From Moraxella boevrei DSM 14165 (lineage in GTDB: Bacteria; Pseudomonadota; Gammaproteobacteria; Pseudomonadales; Moraxellaceae), in contig NZ_KB903793.1 in the NCBI RefSeq assembly GCF_000379845.1, forward strand, positions 105,405-158,534: a stretch of 53,130 nt of DNA, given 5' to 3'. The notes beneath the pieces are model-generated. The model worked only from the letters and a program-made list of their open reading frames with translations, was not told the DNA's origin and searched no databases. The translations under genes were made by a program, and so were the position numbers. Of this stretch, positions 46,536 to 53,130 are shown piece after piece (position 1 is the first letter of the stretch; each line of letters begins with the position of its first letter).

Positions 46536-46578
46536 TTGCTAAAAATTATGCTAAAATAGTCTGATTTTTAGCAATTTT
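46536..46578 (+). terminator. Hairpin after pilZ with a promoter-like loop
   Basis: 11-bp stem TTGCTAAAAAT / ATTTTTAGCAA (46536-46546, 46564-46574) followed by TTTT. The loop contains TGCTAAAAT (46549-46557), an extended -10, so the same site may end pilZ and start cmk transcription. Confidence 0.45.
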
Positions 46579-46678
46579 ATCAAGAATTTGCACGATTTTT
46601 TGAAAATATTTATTGTTAAAAATAAATATCATAAACAAAATTTAACTAATCCAACTTAATCACTCAACCTATTCATTA

Positions 46679-47413
46679 ATGCCAAATCAATATCGATCTA
46701 CTCCAAACACAGTCCCAATTATCACCATTGACGGCTCTAGCGGTTCAGGTAAAGGCACACTGACGGCTCGTTTGGCAGGTGAGCTTAATTATGCGATGTT
46801 GGACTCAGGGGCATTGTATCGGATTGTGGGATTTATGGCACATCAGCAAGGTTTGCTAGACATTACGTTAGACGCTAATTTAAGCGAATATACGTTAGCC
46901 GAATTAACCAAAAGCCTTGATATTCATTTTGACAAAGCCAAAGCCAATTCTGAACATATCAGCGTGATTGTGAATCAGCAAGATATTAGCGGTGCCATTC
47001 GTACCGAAGAAGTCGGCGAATATGCGTCAAAAGTGGCGGTTTTCCCCAAAGTGAGAACCGCATTGTTAGATTTACAAAAAAATATGGCAGTCGGTGTCAA
47101 AGGCTTGGTCGCTGATGGGCGAGATATGGGAACGGTGGTGTTTCCTGATGCGGTGTTAAAAATTTATTTGGTGGCATCGGCACAGGCTCGGGCAGAACGT
47201 CGTCAAAAACAGTTATTACAGGCAGGAAAATCGGCAGATTTTGCCGAGATTTTGGCACAAATTATCGCTCGTGATGAGCGAGATAGTTGTCGAGAAGTCG
47301 CCCCTGCCAAACCTGCCGATGATGCGATTGTGATTGACAGCTCGGTGTTAGATGCTGAACAAGTGTTTGCCCAAGTTTGGCAGTTATGTGCAGAGCGTGG
47401 GTTAACAAATTAA
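46679..47413 (+). CDS. cmk: Cytidylate kinase
   Basis: Phosphorylates CMP and dCMP. P-loop GSSGSGKGTL is near residue 20; DSGALYRIVG and the DGRDMGTVVFPDA motif follow, then RDERDSCREVAP. 244 aa, somewhat longer than the 227 of E. coli, with about 10 extra N-terminal residues. Upstream of rpsA, a common gene order. Confidence 0.95.
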   Translation: MPNQYRSTPNTVPIITIDGSSGSGKGTLTARLAGELNYAMLDSGALYRIVGFMAHQQGLLDITLDANLSEYTLAELTKSLDIHFDKAKANSEHISVIVNQQDISGAIRTEEVGEYASKVAVFPKVRTALLDLQKNMAVGVKGLVADGRDMGTVVFPDAVLKIYLVASAQARAERRQKQLLQAGKSADFAEILAQIIARDERDSCREVAPAKPADDAIVIDSSVLDAEQVFAQVWQLCAERGLTN

Positions 47414-47524
47414 TTTTTTGTGGTTTTGGAATTGACAAAATCATTTTACAAGATTTATCCGTTTTTTTTGATTTTTTATTAACTGTAAAACCAGCGATTT
47501 GTTAGTAAAAAGTCATCATTTGAA

Positions 47525-47549
47525 CCGTACTGTGCTGGACAGGCTACGG
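47525..47549 (+). promoter_or_regulatory. Hairpin in the rpsA leader
   Basis: Stem CCGTACTGT / ACAG-GC-TACGG (47525-47533, 47539-47549) with a GC bulge and GCTGG loop, 19 nt before the rpsA ATG. Position and shape fit an element for S1 autocontrol, as is known for the E. coli rpsA leader; the exact form here is inferred. Confidence 0.5.
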
Positions 47550-47568
47550 CTATATAAAGGTAATTTTT

Positions 47569-49242
47569 ATGATGGAATCATTTGCTGAACTGTTTGAAGC
47601 AAGCCAAAAATCGTTTCAAGTAGAACGTGGCGCGGTAATCACTGGTACCGTGGTTGCGATTGACACTGACCGTATTATTGTAGATACCGGTCTAAAATCT
47701 GAAGGTGTGATTGACCGTGCAGAGTTCTTGAACGAAGCGGGTGAGCTTGAAGTCGCGATTGGTGATGAAGTACAAGTGGTTGTTGATTCAGTTGACAATG
47801 GCATGGGTCAAACGTTGCTATCTCGTGAAAAAGCAAAACGTGTAGAAACTTGGAGCGTCCTAGAAAAAATCCATGAGAATAATGAGATTGTTACAGGTCT
47901 TATCTCTGGTAAAGTTAAAGGTGGTTTCACCGTTGACATCGGTTCAGTGCGTGCATTCTTGCCAGGTTCACTGGTAGATACTCGTCCAGTGCGTGATACG
48001 GCTCACCTTGAAGGCAAAGAGCTTGAGTTCAAAATCATCAAACTTGACCAAAAACGTAACAACGTGGTGGTAAGTCGCCGTGAAGTGATGATGGCAGAAA
48101 ATTCAGCAGAACGTGAAGAATTGCTATCTAACCTAGAAGAAGGTCAAGAAGTGGTTGGTGTGGTGAAAAACCTAACTGATTACGGTGCTTTCGTCGACCT
48201 AGGCGGTATTGATGGTCTATTGCACATCACGGATATGGCATGGCGTCGTATCAAACACCCATCAGAAGTGGTGGAAGTCGGTCAAGAATTAAAAGTAAAA
48301 GTATTGAAATTTGACCGTGAGCGTAACCGTGTTAGCCTAGGCTTGAAACAACTAGGTACTGACCCATGGCAAGACGTGTTAAACAACTATCCAAAAGGCA
48401 CGAATGTAAAAGCTCGTGTAACGAACTTGACAGATTACGGTTGTTTTGCTGAAATTGCTGACGGTATCGAAGGTCTTGTTCACGTTTCAGAAATGGACCA
48501 CACCAACAAAAACATCCACCCATCAAAAGTGGTACAAGTTGGCGATGAAATCATGGTTCAAATCCTTGATATTGACGAAGAACGCCGTCGTATTAGTCTA
48601 GGTATCAAACAAACCATGCCAAACCCATGGGAAGAGTTTGACAAAAAATACGCCAAAAACGACAAAGTAACAGGTACTATCAAGTCAATCACTGATTTTG
48701 GTATCTTTATTGGCTTAGAAGGTGGTATCGACGGTTTAGTTCACCTATCAGATCTATCATGGACTGAAAATGGTGAAGAAGCAATCCGTAACTACAATAA
48801 AGGCGACAGCGTAGAAGCTCAAGTATTGTCTGTAGATGCTGAAAACAACCGTATCAGCCTAGGCATCAAACAACTTAACAGCGACCCATTCAATGAGTAC
48901 GCGTCAAGCAACGAGCGTGGTACAATCGTTAAAGGTAAAGTGATTGAAGTTGATGCCAAAGGTGCAAAAGTACAACTAGCTGAAGAAGTTGAAGGCTACT
49001 TGCGTGCATCAGAAATTCAACAAGACAAAGTAGAAGATGCTTCTACCGTGTTGAGTGTGGGTGATGAAGTTGAAGCAAAAATTACAGGCGTTGATCGTAA
49101 ATCACGTTCAATTAACTTGTCAATTAAAGCCAAAGACGAAGCAGAACAACGTGATGCGATTAAAGCATTAAGTGCAAACAACACAGATGCACAACCAAAA
49201 ACTATTGGTGATTTAATTAAAGAACAACAAAACAACCAATAA
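47569..49242 (+). CDS. rpsA: 30S ribosomal protein S1
   Basis: 557 aa with six S1 (OB-fold) repeats, the usual number; the repeats are seen by their [49 protein letters not shown] and [11 protein letters not shown]-type ends. Binds mRNA and helps start translation of weak sites. ATG at 47569 is followed by another [13 protein letters not shown] lines up with MTESFAQLFE of E. coli, so the first is used. Codon use is strongly biased, as for a highly expressed gene. Confidence 0.97.
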   Translation: MMESFAELFEASQKSFQVERGAVITGTVVAIDTDRIIVDTGLKSEGVIDRAEFLNEAGELEVAIGDEVQVVVDSVDNGMGQTLLSREKAKRVETWSVLEKIHENNEIVTGLISGKVKGGFTVDIGSVRAFLPGSLVDTRPVRDTAHLEGKELEFKIIKLDQKRNNVVVSRREVMMAENSAEREELLSNLEEGQEVVGVVKNLTDYGAFVDLGGIDGLLHITDMAWRRIKHPSEVVEVGQELKVKVLKFDRERNRVSLGLKQLGTDPWQDVLNNYPKGTNVKARVTNLTDYGCFAEIADGIEGLVHVSEMDHTNKNIHPSKVVQVGDEIMVQILDIDEERRRISLGIKQTMPNPWEEFDKKYAKNDKVTGTIKSITDFGIFIGLEGGIDGLVHLSDLSWTENGEEAIRNYNKGDSVEAQVLSVDAENNRISLGIKQLNSDPFNEYASSNERGTIVKGKVIEVDAKGAKVQLAEEVEGYLRASEIQQDKVEDASTVLSVGDEVEAKITGVDRKSRSINLSIKAKDEAEQRDAIKALSANNTDAQPKTIGDLIKEQQNNQ

Positions 49243-49284
49243 TGAGTGATTTGTTCTGTTAACTGATTTATTCGGTTAAAAAAG

Positions 49285-49321
49285 GCGACCAAAAAGCAAT
49301 TAGCGATTTGGTCGCTTTTTT
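49285..49321 (+). terminator. Terminator after rpsA
   Basis: 9-bp stem GCGACCAAA / TTTGGTCGC (49285-49293, 49307-49315) and a T run to 49321. Confidence 0.9.
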
Positions 49322-49427
49322 GTTGGATTAAACTGCTAAAACCTGATAAAATTTTTGGCTTAAGGCTTGTTTTTTATCGCTTTTTTGGTAATTTAATCAA
49401 AAAAATAGAGTAAATCGGTTTGGCTTT

Positions 49428-49436
49428 TGTTATAAT
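49428..49436 (+). promoter_or_regulatory. Extended -10 promoter of ihfB
   Basis: TGTTATAAT, followed by GTG as in the radA promoter, 142 nt before the ihfB start. Confidence 0.5.
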
Positions 49437-49577
49437 GTGCATATAACGTAATAAAATGTAAAGTTTGGTTACCGTATATTTTACGAAAATACCAATCATC
49501 ATGTTTGGCAACACCAAATAACGATAACAGCATTCATCATTGACTTGGTAAAAATGGTGTGTGAATAAAGAGGTTCT

Positions 49578-49877
49578 ATGGAAAAAGTGATTAATAAATC
49601 AGACTTGATTGATAAATTATCAACTGAATGCCGTCAATTATCTGAAACCACGATTGAAGAAGCGACAAAGCAACTGCTTAATTTAATGACAGATACGCTC
49701 GCCAAAGATGGACGTGTAGAAGTACGTGGTTTTGGCAGTTTTAATTTGCACCACCGCAACCCAAGAACCGCACGCAACCCAAAAACAGGCGAAAAAGTAT
49801 CTGTAGAATCTACCGCTATTCCGCATTTTAAACCTGGTAAAGCATTGCGTGAAGCGGTGAACAAAGATAATACTTAA
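49578..49877 (+). CDS. ihfB: Integration host factor subunit beta
   Basis: 99 aa DNA-bending protein of the HU/IHF family; works as a dimer with IhfA, not in the window. VEVRGFGSFNLHHRNPRTARNPKTGE holds the DNA-intercalating Pro arm, and ELVSV-type positions favour the beta subunit (starts with MEKVINKSDLIDKL). Gene order rpsA-ihfB-lapA-pyrF is the usual one. Confidence 0.94.
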   Translation: MEKVINKSDLIDKLSTECRQLSETTIEEATKQLLNLMTDTLAKDGRVEVRGFGSFNLHHRNPRTARNPKTGEKVSVESTAIPHFKPGKALREAVNKDNT

Positions 49878-49906
49878 GTTATTTTTTTGTAAGCAAATAT
49901 AAAAGA

Positions 49907-49933
49907 GGCGATAAAAAAATCGCCCTTTTTTTT
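49907..49933 (+). terminator. Terminator after ihfB
   Basis: GGCGAT / ATCGCC stem (49907-49912, 49919-49924), 6-nt loop, eight T residues. Confidence 0.85.
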
Positions 49934-49995
49934 GGAAAAATCGTATAATAGCAGTAACATTTCTCATTTTAAGTTATTTTTAAAAAGGACAATCC

Positions 49996-50340
49996 ATGCG
50001 TTATTTGATTGCGATTTTATTGTTTATTGTGTTTGCTTACTCGTTAATGTTGGTGCTAGTAAATAGTGCCCAAACCGAAGTGAACTTGATTTTTAGCCAA
50101 GTGCCACAGATGAATTTGGGTTTGTTGTTAATTATTTGTATTTTGCTTGGTGTAATTGGCGGTGTATTACTGTCCATTATTTTGTTTAAAGTGGTACAAA
50201 TTAGGCTGGAAAATCAACGACTTAACAAAGAACTTAGCCAAACTCAGGAAAAATTATTGCAAACCCAAAGTAATCTTGAGCAACATTTAAACCAACATCA
50301 AGATACAGGGCTACCGATTGATAGTTTAAAACAGCCCTAA
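49996..50340 (+). CDS. lapA: LapA (DUF1049) membrane protein
   Basis: 114 aa. Two membrane helices (about 4-24 and 41-66) with a short NSAQTEVNLIF loop, then a cytoplasmic coiled coil (about 70-98). LapA works with LapB in balancing lipopolysaccharide synthesis in E. coli. lapB is not visible here: pyrF follows. Ribosome site AAAAGGA. Confidence 0.88.
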   Translation: MRYLIAILLFIVFAYSLMLVLVNSAQTEVNLIFSQVPQMNLGLLLIICILLGVIGGVLLSIILFKVVQIRLENQRLNKELSQTQEKLLQTQSNLEQHLNQHQDTGLPIDSLKQP

Positions 50341-50388
50341 TTGTTAAAAATTATTAACATTTTTTCGCAATAAATAGAAGGAAAAAAT

Positions 50389-51108
50389 ATGGTAACTTCA
50401 CCGATTATCGTGGCGTTCGATAATATGAATGAGCATGGGGCGTTGGCGTTGGCAGATAGTCTTGACCCCACGTTATGCCGTGTCAAAATTGGCAAAGAGC
50501 TGTTTACCAAATATGGTTCAACAATTATCACCCAGTTGCACGCCCGTGATTTTGAGATTTTTTTGGATTTAAAATTTCACGATATCCCGAACACCACCGC
50601 CCAAGCGGTTTTAGCGGCTGCTGATATGGGTGTTTGGATGACCAACGTTCATGCAAGCTGTGGCAAAACTGCCATGCAAATGGTGAAAAAGCGTTTGGTT
50701 GAGCAGAATTATCAAACTTTGGTGATTGCGGTAACCGTGCTAACATCAATGTCAGAGCAAGATTTGCAAGATATTGGCGTATCAGACAGTGTAGAAAATC
50801 AAGTGAAACGTTTGGCAAATTTAACCCAAGCATCAGGGCTAGATGGCGTGGTGTGTTCGGCTCAAGAAGCCCAATTCTTAAAACAGCATTGTGGTCAAGA
50901 TTTTTTGTTGGTAACCCCAGGTATTCGTCTAGCCGATGATGATAACAATGACCAAACTCGCATTTGCACACCAGCACAAGCGATTGCCAACGGTTCGGAT
51001 TATTTGGTGATTGGGCGTTCTATTACCAACGCCCCCAATCCGACCGCAAAATTGCAACAGATTTTGGCAACGCTCAAGCACTCAACCGATAATTTCCAAA
51101 AAAATTAG
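50389..51108 (+). CDS. pyrF: Orotidine 5'-phosphate decarboxylase
   Basis: Last step of UMP synthesis. The active-site motif [12 protein letters not shown] (catalytic Lys and Asp) is near residue 60; [15 protein letters not shown] and YLVIGRSIT bind phosphate. 239 aa. AGAAGGA before ATG. The histidine phosphatase gene starts 11 bp downstream. Confidence 0.96.
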   Translation: MVTSPIIVAFDNMNEHGALALADSLDPTLCRVKIGKELFTKYGSTIITQLHARDFEIFLDLKFHDIPNTTAQAVLAAADMGVWMTNVHASCGKTAMQMVKKRLVEQNYQTLVIAVTVLTSMSEQDLQDIGVSDSVENQVKRLANLTQASGLDGVVCSAQEAQFLKQHCGQDFLLVTPGIRLADDDNNDQTRICTPAQAIANGSDYLVIGRSITNAPNPTAKLQQILATLKHSTDNFQKN

Positions 51109-51119
51109 GAAATTAAGCC

Positions 51120-51851
51120 ATGCGTATCAAAGTCGCCCCTGCACCTGCTCACTTACCACCAAGCATGATTGAGTCGGTAAAATTATTACCCAAAAATGCC
51201 CGTTTGATTTTATTCACACGGCATTCGTTGCGTGAGCGTTCCGATAAAAATGGCTTTGCCAGTTATGCCTTGCCACTGACACCGAGTGGACGGATATTGG
51301 CCACGGCTTGGGGGCGTTGGCTTGCCACACATTTGGATTATTCCATGGATGTGGATAGCATTAGCAGTCCCATTCAACGCTGTATTGATACGGCGATTTT
51401 GATGCAAGAAGGAGCAGGGATTAGCCGAAATGTGTCGCATCAGTCATTATTGGTTGAGCCGGGGAGTTTGGTGGTTGAACCTGAAGCGGTGGGCGAAATT
51501 TTTAAAGAAATCGGTGCGTTAAATTTTATCAATCGCTTTTTGGCAAAAGAACTTGTCGGCACAAAATCCCCCGAACAAGGCGGTTTGGATTTGCTGGATT
51601 TATTTTATCATCATCAACCTGAGCATGGACATTTGTTGCTTGCGGTCAGTCATGATACCTTGCTGGCGGCATTTTTGGCGGTGATGATGGGGGTAAAAGA
51701 AATTGATTGGAATGATTGGCCAAAAATGATGGAAGGCGTGTTTTTTTGGTTTGATGATAAACCATTTGAGCAGGCAAAAGTGCATTTTATTTGGCGTGGT
51801 AAAGTTTATGAACGGTTGTTGCTGGATTTAATCCCAAATGATAATAAGTAA
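51120..51851 (+). CDS. Histidine phosphatase superfamily protein
   Basis: 243 aa. The N-terminal catalytic motif, usually RHG, reads LFTRHSLRE here (RHS); SSPIQRCIDTA carries the second Arg, and AVSHDTLLAAFLA the second catalytic His. All residues needed for the phosphohistidine reaction appear to be present, so it should be active; the substrate is unknown. It follows pyrF by 11 bp, probably in the same transcript. Confidence 0.85.
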   Translation: MRIKVAPAPAHLPPSMIESVKLLPKNARLILFTRHSLRERSDKNGFASYALPLTPSGRILATAWGRWLATHLDYSMDVDSISSPIQRCIDTAILMQEGAGISRNVSHQSLLVEPGSLVVEPEAVGEIFKEIGALNFINRFLAKELVGTKSPEQGGLDLLDLFYHHQPEHGHLLLAVSHDTLLAAFLAVMMGVKEIDWNDWPKMMEGVFFWFDDKPFEQAKVHFIWRGKVYERLLLDLIPNDNK

Positions 51852-51873
51852 TGAATAAATAAAGGATTTAAGC

Positions 51874-52447
51874 GTGTCAAAAATTATTGGATAAACGGGG
51901 ATTATTGTCGTTTGGTTGTCAATCTTAACAGGTTACGATTTTATTCTTGACAAAGAAAAACCTGTGATTTATGAAGAGATAAGATTGCCAGATGCGGTGG
52001 ACGGTCAGACTTATTATACTGAGATTGAATTACCGCATGATGCGAATTGGAGCAGTACCAGTATCATGGAAGTGTTTCCCAATCGTTACGCCACGATTGA
52101 GATGAAACAGACGATATCATCGCGATTAGCCACGCACCAACTTACCATGATGATGAAAAAATATGGGTATTGTGCTATATTTGCATACATCCAGTGGTGG
52201 TGGTAGTGCTTATCAACCCTATAGAATGGCATTAACCTTTGAAGTGCATCCAGCCAAAGCCAAATTATTAGAATTATGTCAAAAAATTGAGCATCCTTTA
52301 GGCACAAGTTAAGAGTGCAATAAATACCATGAAATCATTAAAGCAAGACTAGAAAAAGGTTATGCCTGTAAAGAGATGCACCCTGAAAAATGTAGCTTAG
52401 AAAAATATCTTGATTCGGTAACCATTAAAAAAACTTTAAATCCTTAG
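51874..52447 (+). pseudogene. Decayed gene of unknown function
   Basis: Begins with AAAGGA and GTG at 51874. After 6 codons comes TAA (51892-51894), then a protein-like stretch TGIIVVWLSILTGYDFILDKEKPVIYEE and EIELPHDANWSS. The frame shifts near 52108 (to DDIIAISHAPTYHDDEKIWVLCYICIHP) and again near 52190 in a GTG repeat (to AYQPYRMALTFEVHPAKAKLLELC). TAA at 52310-52312 is followed in frame by 44 more sense codons to TAG 52445-52447. The first residues look like a signal or anchor segment. I do not recognise the family. Confidence 0.6.
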
Positions 52448-52498
52448 AGTTTTTCAAAAGTATTCCCAAAACTTAAAGATACTTCAAACTCATCCTAT

Positions 52499-52529
52499 AA
52501 AAAAAGAGCCACCTAAGCGACTCTTTTTT
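52499..52529 (-). terminator. Terminator after tuf
   Basis: 7-bp stem (52506-52512 with 52517-52523, two G-U pairs on the minus strand), 4-nt loop, A run on the left that is read as a U tract on the minus strand. Confidence 0.85.
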
Positions 52530-52578
52530 GGTTTGGTATTACCAAATCACCGATAACCTTACGATTACCCAGTTATTT

Positions 52579-53130
52579 TTATTCGGTTACTTTAGCAACA
52601 ACACCAGCACCGACAGTACGACCACCTTCACGGATTGCAAAGCGTAACCCTTGGTCCATTGCGATTGGGTGGATTAATTCTACTGCCATTTCAACGTTAT
52701 CACCAGGCATTACCATTTCGGTACCTTCTGGTAGGGTGATTGCACCTGTTACGTCAGTGGTACGGAAGTAGAATTGTGGACGGTAGCCATTTAGGAATGG
52801 GGTGTGACGTCCGCCTTCTTCTTTGCTTAGTACGTATACTTCTGCGTCAAATTTGGTGTGTGGTTTGATTGAGCCTGGTTTTGCCAATACTTGTCCACGT
52901 TGTACTTCTTCACGTTTTGTACCACGTAGTAATACACCACAGTTCTCACCTGCACGACCTTCGTCTAGCATTTTGCGGAACATTTCTACACCGGTACAGG
53001 TGGTTTTGATGGTTGGTTTGATACCAACGATTTCAATTTCTTCACCTACTTTGATGATGCCTGATTCTACACGACCTGTTACGACAGTACCACGTCCTGA
53101 GATTGAGAATACGTCTTCAATTGGCATTAG
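52579..53130 (-). CDS. tuf: Elongation factor Tu, C-terminal part
   Basis: 183 codons are visible; the gene runs off the right edge, so the GTPase domain is missing. What is seen is domain II ([30 protein letters not shown]) and domain III ([39 protein letters not shown]). EF-Tu brings aminoacyl-tRNA to the ribosome. Strong codon bias as expected. The ATG at 53127 is internal. Strong terminator downstream. Confidence 0.97.
   Translation of the reverse strand, partial: LMPIEDVFSISGRGTVVTGRVESGIIKVGEEIEIVGIKPTIKTTCTGVEMFRKMLDEGRAGENCGVLLRGTKREEVQRGQVLAKPGSIKPHTKFDAEVYVLSKEEGGRHTPFLNGYRPQFYFRTTDVTGAITLPEGTEMVMPGDNVEMAVELIHPIAMDQGLRFAIREGGRTVGAGVVAKVTE

Larger units (their letters stand above)
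49243..49577 (+). other. Region between rpsA and ihfB
   Basis: 335 bp without an ORF. It holds the rpsA terminator and an extended -10 (49428-49436) for ihfB, leaving a leader of about 135 nt. No further repeat seen. Confidence 0.5.

Noticed and set aside
52086-52307. Minus-strand ORF of 73 codons near 52.2 kb
   Set aside because: Antisense to the decayed gene, no ribosome site, no domain; the plus-strand frames are more protein-like.
1-53130. CRISPR array, tRNA/rRNA genes or prophage
   Set aside because: I looked for regularly spaced repeats, cloverleaf sequences and phage structural genes and saw none.

Overview
The window is a stretch of AT-rich bacterial chromosome that looks like a member of the Moraxellaceae (Moraxella or a close relative). 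The reasons are the gene content and protein sequences (an Hfq with a very long Gly-rich and FDN-rich tail, a PACE-family efflux protein, SpecificRecomb protein, PilZ beside holB) and several gene orders that are conserved in Gammaproteobacteria: miaA-hfq, kdsD-kdsC-lptC-lptA-lptB, rplM-rpsI with petABC and sspAB, and cmk-rpsA-ihfB-lapA-pyrF. The assignment is from protein recognition only; no 16S gene is present.

Left part (1-13.2 kb): the end of an IS200/IS605 tnpB runs off the left edge. Then come ilvD, an unknown gene, pal, a phosphopantetheinyl transferase, a cold-shock protein, a DEAD-box helicase followed by pabB, a secreted D,D/L,D-carboxypeptidase, a secreted SH3 protein, and the tRNA A37 modification pair miaB and miaA flanking a small AbrB-like gene, with hfq after miaA.

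Centre (13.2-33 kb): a TonB-dependent receptor is followed after 5 bp by a fused SbmA/YddA-like ABC transporter. The KDO/LPS-transport operon comes next, followed by a PACE efflux gene, a VapBC toxin-antitoxin pair, radA, three poorly characterised genes, a tripartite ABC importer of the TrpXYZ type, and on the minus strand sspB, sspA and the cytochrome bc1 operon petABC.

Right part (33-53 kb): rplM-rpsI, then purN and purM, which are normally adjacent but are split here by about 1.2 kb of decaying accessory genes. Those are a DUF2281-like antitoxin, a frameshifted PIN toxin with its first catalytic Asp changed to Asn, and a DUF4375-like gene with an in-frame TAA. After that come a PerM-like permease, apaH, an MltF-like lytic transglycosylase, a 680-bp gene-free region with candidate structured RNA, a NIF3 protein, a SpecificRecomb protein, holB, pilZ, cmk, rpsA, ihfB, lapA, pyrF, a histidine phosphatase, a heavily decayed pseudogene, and the 3' part of tuf at the right edge.

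Most of the window is housekeeping. The parts most worth a second look are the purM/purN split with its broken toxin-antitoxin genes, the receptor/SbmA-like transporter pair, the Hfq tail, the uncharacterised 375-aa protein at 24.9 kb, the structured intergenic region near 41.3 kb and the TnpB remnant with its predicted guide-RNA end. I did not find a CRISPR array, a tRNA or rRNA gene, a prophage, or a clearly new multi-gene defence system.
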